A stretch of 64,000 bases of DNA from Acetivibrio straminisolvens JCM 21531 (GTDB taxonomy: Bacteria; Bacillota; Clostridia; Acetivibrionales; Acetivibrionaceae): contig NZ_BAVR01000004.1 of NCBI RefSeq assembly GCF_000521465.1, positions 47,519 through 111,518 of the forward strand, given 5' to 3'. Shown in pieces: positions 1-8,605 of this stretch (position 1 is its first letter; each line of letters begins with the position of its first letter). The translations under genes and the position numbers were made by a program. The notes under the pieces were generated by a model, which was given only the letters and a program-made list of their open reading frames with translations, searched no databases and was not told the DNA's origin.

Positions 1-506
1 ATTGGTTTCATTTCCGACTTGAACCCACTCGGGAGTTATGCCGTTGGCTTTTAAACCGCTCATAACATCATATGTATAGTCATATACAGCCTTCATCAAG
101 CCGTTAAAATCATACCGGGCCCATGCTGACGGTTTTGTCTGTTTTCCCGGGTCCGCCCACGAATCGCTGTAATGAAAGTCTATCATTATTCTAAATCCCA
201 TCTTTTTGGCTCTGACTGCCATCTTTATAGTCTCGTCTTTGTTGCAGTAACCATTGGAGGATTGACCCATACCCTGAGTCTGATTGAGTCTATCCCATGG
301 TCCTTCAAAATCTGAAGGCAATCCTGCTCAATCTCGTTGCCATTATAAAATTTGTAGCCATTTGCCTCCATCTCCGGAAGCCAGCTAACATCAGCTCCCT
401 TTGCAAATTTTTCAGCCGCTTGCGTATAAGTTTTGGGTATTGAAAACAACATAACAGCCAAAACCGAGATAAAAATAATAACAGTTTTTTTAGCCTTTAG
501 TAACAT
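1..506 (-). CDS. Secreted GH53 endo-beta-1,4-galactanase, N-terminal part (cut by window edge, frameshifted)
   Basis: Cleaves internal beta-1,4-galactosyl links in arabinogalactan type I side chains outside the cell. The first ~30 residues form a signal peptide: MLLKAKK, then a hydrophobic core, then a cleavage region around TYTQAAEKFA. The mature protein begins KGADVSWLPEMEANG and continues DSIRLRVWVNP, the characteristic first strands of GH53. At the window edge is WVQVGNE, whose Glu matches the family's acid/base. A one-base loss near 251-252 (CC where CCC would restore frame) shifts the reading frame after NPPM; beyond it the frame reads GYCNKDET and then FHYSDSWADPGKQ, so the gene is probably intact. 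A strong GGGGTG-type ribosome site precedes the ATG. The C-terminus, where a dockerin could lie, is outside the window. Confidence 0.9.
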
Positions 507-808
507 AAAGCACCCCCCTATATTTTTTCATCTTTTGATTGCTTTCGGATTATATATAATTACATAAATATTCAAATTTATTGTATCATATATTGAATGT
601 CATATAAAATTGGATGTTGTATAATGCGTTTACAGCTTTTGCTTCGACGAAATGTATTGACATTTTTCTACATTAATGTTATGTTCACATTATTAGCTCG
701 GAATGCCTTTGGGCAGTGGGGAACCCATCTTTCAGGGGTAAATCTTAAATTATTAATAAGGGATACTTGGAAGTCCTAACCCGTCAACTAACTTCATAGG
801 AGTACACC
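507..808. other. Intergenic stretch, no supported gene
   Basis: AT-rich spacer between the divergent galactanase start and the PII-like gene. A 60-codon open frame at 597-779 has no ribosome site and no family-like composition. I see no hairpin or repeat here. Confidence 0.5.
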
Positions 809-877
809 ATGCGTATAACGAAACTCAATTTGAGTCAGTTGATGCGCTTTCTTCATTTGAGTTTAATATATATATAA
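809..877 (+). CDS. Possible 22-codon leader peptide
   Basis: ATG at 809 follows TAGGAG with about six bases of spacing. The frame reads MRITKLNLSQLMRFL and ends at TAA 875-877, directly beside the AAAGGGAGG ribosome site of the PII-like gene. It could be a short leader peptide, or the start of something larger broken by a base error. I recognise no family. Confidence is low because only the ribosome site and the position support it. Confidence 0.2.
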   Translation: MRITKLNLSQLMRFLHLSLIYI

Positions 878-884
878 AGGGAGG

Positions 885-1244
885 TGTTGCAATATTTACG
901 CTCTTTTCATTGTATTAAATGAAGTTGATTATTTAGACGACATTTTAGCCAAGTTCGTTGAAGTAGGAGTAAGTGGTGCTACAATTTTGGACAGTCAGGG
1001 AATGGCAAGTGCCCTAGTAAATAGTGAGAATAACAAAATCTCACTATTTGGTGCTCTAAAAACACTACTGGAAGCGGTACGCCCATACAACAAAACTATA
1101 TTTACTGTTTTGGAAAGTGAGGAATTGATTGAAAAAGCAGTAAATGCTGTTCAAGGTGTTATAGGAAAAGTGTCCGGAACCGGAATAGGCTTTATGTTCA
1201 CTGTTCCTATCGGAAAAATATATCCGATAAGTTTATCAGAATGA
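885..1244 (+). CDS. PII-like (nitrogen regulatory superfamily) protein
   Basis: About 118 residues reading LFIVLNEVDYLDDILAKF, then GATILDSQGMA, and ending SGTGIGFMFTVPIGKIYPIS. The alternating strand-helix pattern, the loop region in the middle and the C-terminal GTGIGF..TVP stretch resemble PII-like signalling proteins that bind nucleotides or small ligands. The canonical uridylylated Tyr loop of GlnB is not visible, so this is a PII-like protein and not a classical GlnB. The start is unclear: AAAGGGAGG lies at 876-884, but the coding frame has no ATG, GTG or TTG before codon 987, so a base error near 885-905 is likely. Its partner and ligand cannot be told from context. Confidence 0.65.
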   Translation, partial: CCNIYALFIVLNEVDYLDDILAKFVEVGVSGATILDSQGMASALVNSENNKISLFGALKTLLEAVRPYNKTIFTVLESEELIEKAVNAVQGVIGKVSGTGIGFMFTVPIGKIYPISLSE

Positions 1245-1260
1245 ACAAAACGCAGTTAAG

Positions 1261-1300
1261 CCAGCAAAACATCTTTGGCACCAAGTATGTTTTGCTGGTT
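1261..1300. terminator. Bidirectional terminator hairpin
   Basis: Twelve-base arms at 1261-1272 (CCAGCAAAACAT) and 1287-1298 (ATGTTTTGCTGG), with further TTGG/CCAA pairing in the loop, followed by TTTATTG. It lies between the convergent PII-like and DtxR-family genes. Confidence 0.8.
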
Positions 1301-1316
1301 TATTGTCAATAAAATA

Positions 1317-1789
1317 TTAGTTCCTTGTACTTCTATAATGCTCGAATTTCCTCATAATTTCAGGATGTTCTTCAAAAAAGCTGTTCAGCTCATCAATACT
1401 TCTTAAAGTGTCAACGCTGAGATTATGTTCAATAAGCTCCGTTTCTATCAAAAGGTTGTCACGAATTCCGATACCCTTAAGGAATTTTTCAATTATATTG
1501 TGCCTTTGCAAAAGAAACTCCCCTAATGTCTTTCCTTTTTCAGTAAGAGTAATAATACCATACTTCTTATACTCAACAAACCCTTTCTGGGAAAGTTTTT
1601 GAACCATTTTGGTTGCCGATGAGGGTCTTACGTTCAACATCTCCGCCAGGGTATTGATGCGCATATACCTTCGTTTCCTATATTCCTAAAAATCATCTCA
1701 AGATAATCTTCCATGGCAGATGTCAAAAGCTTTTTCTCCTGCTCTATAAGCTGATATCCCCTGACTGTGTGAAATTCATTGGTTCTCAT
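1317..1789 (-). CDS. DtxR/MntR-family metal-dependent transcriptional regulator (frameshifted)
   Basis: About 157 residues. The N-terminus MRTNEFHTVRGYQLIEQEK leads into EDYLEMIF, then a winged helix with INTLAEMLNVRPSSATKMVQ and GFVEYKKYGIITLTEKG, then the metal-binding dimerisation region with HNIIEKFL and ETELIEHNLS, as in DtxR, IdeR and MntR. No SH3-like third domain is present, as in the short MntR-type members. A one-base loss near 1665-1672 separates the N-terminal ~40 residues from the rest. The gene is divergent from feoAB with ~160 bp between them, so it is probably the Fe2+- or Mn2+-sensing repressor of ferrous iron uptake. Which metal it senses cannot be read from the sequence with confidence. 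Confidence 0.85.
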
Positions 1790-1876
1790 TTTACCACCGT
1801 CCCGTTTAAGCGGATATTTTTTATTAATTAATTTATATTCGTAACACTGATATTTTATATTTCATATATTAGTCTT

Positions 1877-1893
1877 GAGAAACAAAATTTCTC
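1877..1893. promoter_or_regulatory. Candidate operator between dtxR-like gene and feoAB
   Basis: Inverted repeat GAGAAA (1877-1882) - 5 bases - TTTCTC (1888-1893), flanked by near-symmetric TT/TTA, in the divergent spacer. Position and symmetry suit a metalloregulator site. It does not match the classical IdeR box, so the assignment is inference. Confidence 0.35.
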
Positions 1894-1949
1894 TTAGCTT
1901 ATTTTGATAATATAACAAATAAACATAACAGATTCCGGAGGTAGTTATT

Positions 1950-2188
1950 ATGGCTGGAAAGCAAATTACCTTAGCTTCCTTGCCATAGGAAAAAAGGCAA
2001 AAGTGAAATTCCTTACCTTAGACGGTTCAATCCGCAGAAGAATGCTGGATCTCGGGCTGGTTTCAGATACAATTGTGGAGGCTTTGCAAAAAAGTCCTTC
2101 CGGCGACCCTACCGCCTATCACATTCGAGGTGCAGTAATTGCCCTTCGTTCTGAAGAAGCAAGTAAAATCATGGTCGAAATAAATTAG
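1950..2188 (+). CDS. feoA: FeoA, ferrous iron transport accessory protein (frameshifted)
   Basis: A small SH3-like cytoplasmic protein of about 79 residues that supports FeoB. GGAGGT at 1937-1942 is seven bases before the ATG at 1950. It reads MAGKQITLASLP, then after a one-base loss near 1984 IGKKAKVKFLTLDG, RRRMLDLGLVSDTIVEAL and finally AYHIRGAVIALRSEEASKIMVEI. The G..(R)RRLLDLGL..G element and the closing I.LR..(A)..I..E are typical of FeoA. feoB starts 22 bp downstream with its own ribosome site, so the two form one operon. Confidence 0.9.
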
Positions 2189-2210
2189 ATTAATTCGGGA
2201 GGTTTAAAAA

Positions 2211-4358
2211 ATGGGGCTTACAAGTCAATCTACAGGAATAGGTGTCCTGGAGAATAAACTTACTATAGTTAAAAGCACACCTGTCGACAAAGTCATTGCC
2301 CTCGCCGGCAACCCCAACGTTGGCAAAAGTACGGTATTCAACAGCCTTACGGGACTAAACCAACATACGGGAAACTGGCCGGGCAAGACGGTCACCAACG
2401 CTCAGGGAAAATACAGGCATAAAGATAAAAATTTCATTATGGTTGACATTCCGGGTACATATTCTCTCATGGCCAACTCGGTAGAAGAAGAAGTGGCAAG
2501 GGACTTTGTCTGCTTCGGTCAACCTGACGCCACTGTTGTCGTAACCGATGCCACATGCCTTGAGAGAAATCTGAACCTGGTTCTTCAAACTCTTGAAATC
2601 ACAAACAAAGTTGTGGTCTGCGTCAACTTAATTGACGAAGCGGAAAGAAAAAAAATCAGAATCGACTACAACAAACTTTCAAAACATCTGGGGGTACCCG
2701 TCATTCCAACAAATGCCCGGAGCAGCAAAGGACTTGGTGAGTTAATGGATGCAGTCTACGATATTTCAACTAAAGATATCACTGTCCACCCTATAAAAAT
2801 CACCTACGATGACATCGTAGAAGAAGCAATTGAAATGGTTCAGCCAAAGATTGAAGATATAGCCGGAGAAAAAATCAGCAGCAGGTGGATAGCACTTAAG
2901 CTTTTGGACGGTGATAATACTTTACTGGAATCATTGAATAATTTCCTTGGTTTTAACCTTCTGGATAATATAGAGCTCGCCGGCCTTGTCGACACGGCAA
3001 AAAACATCTTTCCAATAACGGTATAGGAGAGGAGAAGCTTAGAGACAAAATTGTTACAAGACTGGTGAAAATTTCAGAAGAAGTCTGCAGCAGCGTAATT
3101 ACTTTTGAAAACAATCAATACGACCATGTAGACAGAAAAATAGATAAAATATTGACATCAAGGGTCTTCGGAATACCTGTCATGATTGCCATGCTTGGAG
3201 TAATTTTCTGGATTACAATTACAGGAGCCAATTACCCTTCACAAATGCTTTCAACTTTATTTTTTATGATTGAGGAACGGCTAAACGACTTTTTTGTCTG
3301 GGTGGGTTCACCGCAATGGGTTCACGAGTTATTGGTGTCAGGAGTTTACAGAACTGTTGCATGGGTTGTATCGGTAATGCTTCCTCCAATGGCCATATTC
3401 TTCCCGCTGTTTACACTGCTCGAAGATTTGGGATATCTTCCAAGAGTAGCCTTTAACCTTGATAATTTCTTTAAGAAAGCATGTGCCCACGGCAAACAAT
3501 CCCTAACCATGTGCATGGGATTCGGCTGCAATGCCGCCGGCGTTATCGGATGCAGAATAATCGACTCGCCGCGGGAAAGGCTGATAGCTGTAATAACCAA
3601 CAATTTTGTACCCTGTAACGGCCGTTCCCAACTTTGATTGCCATAATAACCATGTTCTTTGTGGGAAGTTTCGCAGGTTTTTTCCAATCTGTGCTTTCAA
3701 CACTTTTTCTAACCGGAGTAATACTTTTGGGCATTGTAATGACATTGCTTATTTCAAAGCTGCTGTCTAAAACAATACTAAAAGGGCTTCCATCTTCCTT
3801 TGCCCTGGAGCTTCCGCCGTACCGGAAGCCTCAAATAGGCAGGATAATTATAAGATCAATATTTGACAGAACTCTCTTCGTGCTGGGGCGAGCCGTTTCG
3901 GTAGCATCCCTGCCGGGCTTGTGATATGGATTATGGCAAACATATATATGGGAGACCAAAGTCTATTGTCTCTCTGCGCAGGCTTTCTCGATCCCTTTGC
4001 CAGATTGATCGGTCTGGACGGCTACATCCTGATGGCTTTTATTCTCGGTTTCCCAGCCAATGAAATTGTGGTTCCGATAATTATTATGAGCTATATGTCA
4101 TCTAAAAGCATGATGGAGCTAGATAGCTTAAACCAGTTAAAACAGCTTCTTGTAGACAATGGCTGGACTTGGGTCACAGCACTGTGTGTCATGCTGTTCT
4201 CCCTAATGCACTGGCCCTGCAGTACTACCTGTCTGACTATTAAAAAAGAAACCCAGAGTTGGAAGTGGACTTTTGTATCATTTTTAGTTCCAACTCTGTC
4301 AGGTATCGTAATTTGCTTTATAGTTGCAAATCTGGCAAGACTTTTGGCACTGGTTTAA
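2211..4358 (+). CDS. feoB: FeoB, GTP-dependent ferrous iron transporter (three frameshifts)
   Basis: Main Fe2+ uptake permease of the inner membrane, about 716 residues once repaired, normal for the family. The N-terminal G domain shows GNPNVGKST (G1), DIPGTYSL (G3) and VNLIDEAE (G4, NxxD). After a helical spacer comes the polytopic membrane part with the gate regions MCMGFGCNAAGV and LPPMAIFFPLFTLLEDLGY, and later AFILGFPANEIVVP and MHWPCSTTCLTI. The frame breaks near 3008, 3622 and 3908. Each is fixed by one extra base (for example CGTTCCC to CGTTTCCC restores GRFPTLIAII), so the gene is probably intact in the organism. It follows feoA and ends at a palindromic terminator. Confidence 0.93.
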
Positions 4359-4378
4359 AGGAGAGTATACACTCTCCT
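4359..4378. terminator. Bidirectional terminator hairpin
   Basis: Perfect 8-bp arms AGGAGAGT (4359-4366) and ACTCTCCT (4371-4378) with loop ATAC, sitting exactly between the convergent feoB and cotH stops. Confidence 0.7.
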
Positions 4379-6286
4379 ATGTCCTATATTTTCTTCTTTT
4401 AAATGTTGCAACAAAAATCAACCCCGGGACAAATGCGGCAACCGACAATATTAAAACCGCGCTTTGATTTTTAGATTGCCGGTTGTCGGAGAACATCACG
4501 AACCCACCTCGGAATTGCATATTGCCAGGTGGCTGTATTCCGTCCGACATCGGCATTCCATCGGGTATCTGCATTCCGTCCGGCATTTGCATTCTGCCGG
4601 GTATCTGCATTCCATCCGGCATTTGCATCCTGCCTGGTCTCTGCGCTCCATCCGGCATCGGCATTCCATCCGGTATTTGCATATTACGAGGCGGTTGCAT
4701 ACCTCCGCCCATACCGCCCATACCTCCCATATCCGATAAATTCAATGTAGTTTCTATGCTGCCGTATGAGGTTGAAGGCTGGGTTCCGTCAAGCTGAGCC
4801 CAAATACTTTTAGCTCTGTCCTTTCCAAAGGTCAAAATCGCCTGTACACCCTTTTGATACTCCTCGAACGTATAAAACGCCGTCGCATCATTCTTCACAT
4901 AATCGCCGATAAGTGCATTTATTCTGTTTATTGAATTTTCATATACCCCGCTATAAATATACTTTTCCAATATCTCTTTTAAATAGCCGTGATAACGCTC
5001 CTTGTATTCCGGCACCTCCAAAAGCTTGCCTATAAGGGGCGCATCTTCAAGACTTCCCGTTACAGGATTATCTATCGGGAAATTTACCGCGCGGGAAGCA
5101 TCATTCATTCCAAAACCGGCAAAGGACAGGTTGAAATCCCAAGGCAAAAGTGTAAACTTTCCGTTTTCCTCGTAAAGATAATAGTTGTGGTACATACCGC
5201 CGCTATAACCGTCCAGATTAACCAAAAAAGTATTCACTGCCCAGAATCTCAGGATTTCGTCCACATCAAGATAATTATCAAGGTTGGTTCCTTCATTAAG
5301 GTTCTTAATCATCTCAATCACTTTTTCAAAGTCTTTGTCGGTGGTAGTTTTAAAAACCGCGCCTTCTCTTATGACCGAATAGCTTGATGGAGAATCGTCT
5401 GTATACTTCAGATTGGCACCGCCTCTTGCACCCATTCCGCCAAATCCGCCTCTAAACCCTCCATTAAATCTCCCCTGAGCTCCGGCTCCATTCGGCATCC
5501 TGTTTCTTTCATCTATATTCGGCATTTGATCCATTCCTGCTTCATTTTGCATCTGTCCTCTTCGTCCTCCGGGGAAAGGCATTGCGTTGCCGTTAAAATC
5601 TCCCATCTTCCCGGTCCTCCATTCTGCTGTCCGCCCCAGTCTCCTCCAATATCCATAGCCTCGGGTTTATACAAATTGCCGCTGACGCTTCCAAAATGCC
5701 TTTTAATAAAGCTCTCATCCACCACTTCAACAGCAAGATACAATCCCCAATCCTCATTATTTACTTTTATATTGGAATACGCACATGCCGACGAAGGAAC
5801 TCCCATAAAATCAAACAGCTCATAAGAAAGATATTCCTTCATATAGGTTTTATCCGACATAATATTGTTTAAAACTATTTTCTCCGCCCCATGGTATGAC
5901 TGTCCGCGGACATATTCACTAAAATCAAGCTTAAAACTGAAACGCCGCGAATTACTTCTTGCAATTTGCGAAAGGCTGGAATTTCCCTTTGGCCGAATAC
6001 CCACGTTATAAAAGGTCTCGCCGTTAATTGCTATATTACAGCTTCTATACTCTTCCAAAGTAGCATTTTCCAACAGCCACTCAAAATCATTCTCATCTAT
6101 TTCAATGTTTATTTCGTTTACAATGCTCTTGTTAAATAACCTGTCAATATACTCCGGCCGGGCATCAGCCCGTATTACATCCGGAAAAGCCTTTGGAACA
6201 AGAGCCATACCGGTTATAAGGAGAGCTATGCACAATATCGTTAACACTATCTTTAGAATTGTTTTTTTACTTACATTTTCATCCAA
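4377..6286 (-). CDS. CotH-family kinase-like surface protein with hexapeptide-repeat tail (frameshifted)
   Basis: About 637 residues. TTG at 6286 is chosen because it follows GAGAGGTGAT closely; it gives MDENVSKKTILKIV followed by a membrane segment. The CotH fold (members are atypical protein kinases) is visible in YIDRLFNKSIVNEINIEID, RPKGNSSLS, DKTYMKEYLSYELFDFMG, NEDWGLYLAVEVVDE and the putative active-site stretch LDGYSGGMYHNYYLYEENG..LLPWDFNLSF, with Asp in LDG and in WDFN. A Gly/Met/Asn-rich insert (GGFRGGFGGMGARGG) lies mid-protein. The C-terminus carries eleven Met-Pro-Asp-Gly-like hexapeptides, then a membrane helix and basic tail KRRKYRT. One base is missing near 5610. It is the last gene of a three-gene operon with DUF4956 and VTC proteins, a recurring trio whose joint role is not settled. 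Confidence 0.85.
4503..4700 (-). repeat. 18-bp tandem repeat encoding 11 hexapeptides in CotH tail
   Basis: Eleven consecutive 18-bp units encode hexapeptides such as MQIPDG, MPMPDG, MQMPDG, MQIPGR and IQPPGN (consensus M-Q-x-P-D/G-G). They are in phase, start right after a Gly-rich segment and end 41 residues before the stop, just outside the C-terminal membrane helix. Confidence 0.9.
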
Positions 6287-6325
6287 ACATATCACCTCTC
6301 TCATATTAGCTTGCAAAAATCATAC

Positions 6326-7012
6326 TCAGCTCATATAATCCCCGTTATAGCTAACCATCACAGCACTTAAAACTCCATTTTGCCTGCTTATTTCATTTAC
6401 AAATTCCGTTTCCATACTCTTAAGACGCACTTCAATTGCAACCTCTATTCCCTTACCGCCGGTCACAGTTTTTGACTTCACAACATGTTTTTTCACTTTG
6501 TCTTTTACTATATTCATCACATTGCTTTCAGCTTTATCATTCTCACAGTTCACTACCAAAATATAAGGATTGTCGGTATTGCTCTTGTTTACAAACAACA
6601 CCAGTATTATTCCTATAAAAAGTGAACCGAACACAGCCAAAGGTATGAGTCCTGCCCCCAATACGATACCGACAGCTATGGACCAGAAAAGATATGCAAT
6701 ATCCATAGGATCCTTTATGGCCGAACGGAATCTTACAATTGACAGAGCACCTACCATACCGAGGGACAACACTACATTGGATGTCACTGCAAGTATAACC
6801 AGAGTGGTTATCATTGTAAGGGCTATCAATGAAATACTAAAGCTTCGGGAATACATAACTCCTTTATATGTTTTCTTGTACACAAAATATATGAATAGTC
6901 CGATGCAAAAAGCCAATCCAAAAGCAATAGCAGCGTCCAGCAGTGAGACACTTGATACCTTTTCCAAAAAGTTTGACTTGAAAATATCATTGAAGTTTAT
7001 CTGGTTCCTCAT
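6326..7012 (-). CDS. DUF4956 integral membrane protein
   Basis: 228 residues. GAGGAGG lies a few bases before the ATG. Four hydrophobic segments occupy roughly residues 24-165 (LLDAAIAFGLAFCIGLFIYF; SISLIALTMITTLVILAV; IAYLFWSIAVGIVLGAGLIP; VFGSLFIGIILVLF), with the conserved loop SIVRFRSAIKDPMDIA between them. A soluble C-terminal ferredoxin-like domain (YILVVNCENDKAESN..GIEVAIEVRLKS) follows. This is the DUF4956 pattern. The family sits beside VTC and CotH genes in many bacteria. A role as membrane partner or channel for the polyphosphate polymerase is inference. Confidence 0.85.
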   Translation of the reverse strand: MRNQINFNDIFKSNFLEKVSSVSLLDAAIAFGLAFCIGLFIYFVYKKTYKGVMYSRSFSISLIALTMITTLVILAVTSNVVLSLGMVGALSIVRFRSAIKDPMDIAYLFWSIAVGIVLGAGLIPLAVFGSLFIGIILVLFVNKSNTDNPYILVVNCENDKAESNVMNIVKDKVKKHVVKSKTVTGGKGIEVAIEVRLKSMETEFVNEISRQNGVLSAVMVSYNGDYMS

Positions 7013-7046
7013 GTTTTTCCTCCTCTTTTATTAAAATCTCATTTTA

Positions 7047-7733
7047 TTAATAATACATCCGGCAAAGAGCGTATTTTGATACCGAAAGTTTCTGACGGTC
7101 ACTGAGCTGTAAAATATCGCAGATTACTTCAGGCAAAAACTCATCGTACTTTACTTCGAGCACCGCCAGCTGCCTAGGAAGGGTTTCCATTGTAGGGAGC
7201 TCACGGTTAAACAAATCATTGCTCATAAGCCCCGTCTTAATGGATTTATCAATTGTGACTCTTATGTTTCCCGGCTCATAAACATAGGCTTCCCTGGTAT
7301 AATCCACAATAGTACGCGGCTTTAGCTGCTGATGCATCATTTTATGATATATCTCAATCAATACCGGATTTTCTGTGTCTTTCATCCACTCAATATTTCC
7401 ATTTAATATATCCTTGCACCGTTCCTTTGTAATATTTACACTGAATTTGGCTGTAAGGCCGTTTACCTTCATCTTCCTCTCAAGCTTTATAAACGAATCG
7501 TCATGATTATACAGACGAATACGGATTTTTTCCCGATTATCCAATCCGTCAATTTTCTCCCTCAGCGCCCTGTCCTCCGGAGTATCAAAATATAAGCTCC
7601 GTATATGGTAAGACCCGTCAGGTCCTGCATTTAAATCTGGCTTCATAACACACTTTAGTTTCCTTTGCAATAACAGACAATCACCGGAATTGATATAATG
7701 CTTTATTTCATGGCGGAATTTTACTTTTTCCAT
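7047..7733 (-). CDS. VTC-domain polyphosphate polymerase
   Basis: 228 residues with the tunnel-fold signature of VTC polymerases, which make polyphosphate from ATP. The visible strands carry the usual charged pairs: RHEIKHYI (residues 6-13), RSLYFDTPED, KIRIRLYN, FIKLERKMKV, TIVDYTREAY, LEVKYDEFLPE and SVSKYALCRMYY. The Arg/Lys-rich strands and the late Glu match the nucleotide and metal site of the family. A strong GGGGGG-type ribosome site precedes the ATG. First gene of the operon; DUF4956 starts 34 bp downstream and CotH follows. No SPX domain is present, as in other bacterial single-domain members. Confidence 0.88.
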   Translation of the reverse strand: MEKVKFRHEIKHYINSGDCLLLQRKLKCVMKPDLNAGPDGSYHIRSLYFDTPEDRALREKIDGLDNREKIRIRLYNHDDSFIKLERKMKVNGLTAKFSVNITKERCKDILNGNIEWMKDTENPVLIEIYHKMMHQQLKPRTIVDYTREAYVYEPGNIRVTIDKSIKTGLMSNDLFNRELPTMETLPRQLAVLEVKYDEFLPEVICDILQLSDRQKLSVSKYALCRMYY

Positions 7734-7902
7734 TGAATCACCCCCCTCAAACCTATAATCAATCCTATTTGCCTACAAAATAATTTTAGCACCTTACATT
7801 AATATAAATCTCCGCAAAAATGTGGCAAATATATGGCACAAAGTTAAAAACCATGATATTTCATTTTGACCGTGATAAAATATATTTTGAGGTGGATTTT
7901 AT

Positions 7903-8601
7903 ATGGAAACCAAAAAACTGATTTATATTGCCGATGACGAAATAAATATATGCAATATTATAAAGTCCTTTCTTGTCAAAGAGGGATATGACGTTGAAAC
8001 CTTTAATGACGGACGTTCAATATTGGAAGCCTTCAATAAAAAACCCGCCGATTTACTTGTTATAGATATAATGATGCCTGAAATAGACGGCTTTTCCCTT
8101 TGCTCAACAATCCGCCGGCAAAGTACCGTGCCCATTATAATTGTATCCGCCAAAGATACCGAGCCGGACAAAATAGCAGGTCTTACTTTAGGCAGCGATG
8201 ATTACCTTACAAAGCCTTTCAGCCCTATGGAACTCATTGCAAGGATTAAGAGCATATTCCGAAGAATAGAACTGGACAAAACTAAAAACGACACAGTACA
8301 AGAAATCCGGATTGGGGATATTGTTATAAACACCGATAAAAAACAAGCTGAATTTAACGGGAAAAATATCGGACTTACCGGTATGGAATTTAATCTGCTC
8401 TATTATCTTGCTCAAAACAAAAACAAGGCGGTAAGCCGCAGTGAACTTTTAGACAAGGTATGGGGCTTTGAAAATTTCGTAGAAACGAGAGCTACCGATG
8501 ACATGATAAAAAGACTTAGAAAAAAGCTTTCCGACAGCGGTTCTGCTCTCAAAATCGAAACGGTATGGGGCTTTGGTTTCAAAGTAAATGAAAAAGGATG
8601 A
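7903..8601 (+). CDS. OmpR/PhoB-type response regulator
   Basis: 232 residues. The receiver (1-120) shows the acidic pair DDE, phospho-acceptor VIDIMMPEIDG, the Ser of IIVSAKD and the Lys of YLTKPFSP. The winged-helix output domain (135-230) reads GLTGMEFNLLYYLAQN..VSRSELLDKVWG and ends IETVWGFGFKV. GAGGTGG precedes the ATG. The downstream kinase starts four bases after the stop, so they form one operon. It is divergent from the VTC operon with a ~170-bp AT-rich spacer, and may regulate that operon or itself; the sequence gives no target. Confidence 0.93.
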   Translation: METKKLIYIADDEINICNIIKSFLVKEGYDVETFNDGRSILEAFNKKPADLLVIDIMMPEIDGFSLCSTIRRQSTVPIIIVSAKDTEPDKIAGLTLGSDDYLTKPFSPMELIARIKSIFRRIELDKTKNDTVQEIRIGDIVINTDKKQAEFNGKNIGLTGMEFNLLYYLAQNKNKAVSRSELLDKVWGFENFVETRATDDMIKRLRKKLSDSGSALKIETVWGFGFKVNEKG

Positions 8602-8605
8602 TTTT

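Noticed and set aside
597..779. 60-codon plus-strand open frame
   Set aside because: No ribosome site, no protein-like motif, lies in AT-rich spacer.
3008..3922. Programmed frameshifting in feoB
   Set aside because: Three separate breaks without slippery heptamers plus hairpin, and the same kind of break in many unrelated genes; sequence error explains all.
4464..4797. Three long plus-strand open frames with Ile/Cys/Gly or His/Arg repeats
   Set aside because: They are the reverse complement of the CotH hexapeptide repeat; repeats keep all frames open. No ribosome site.
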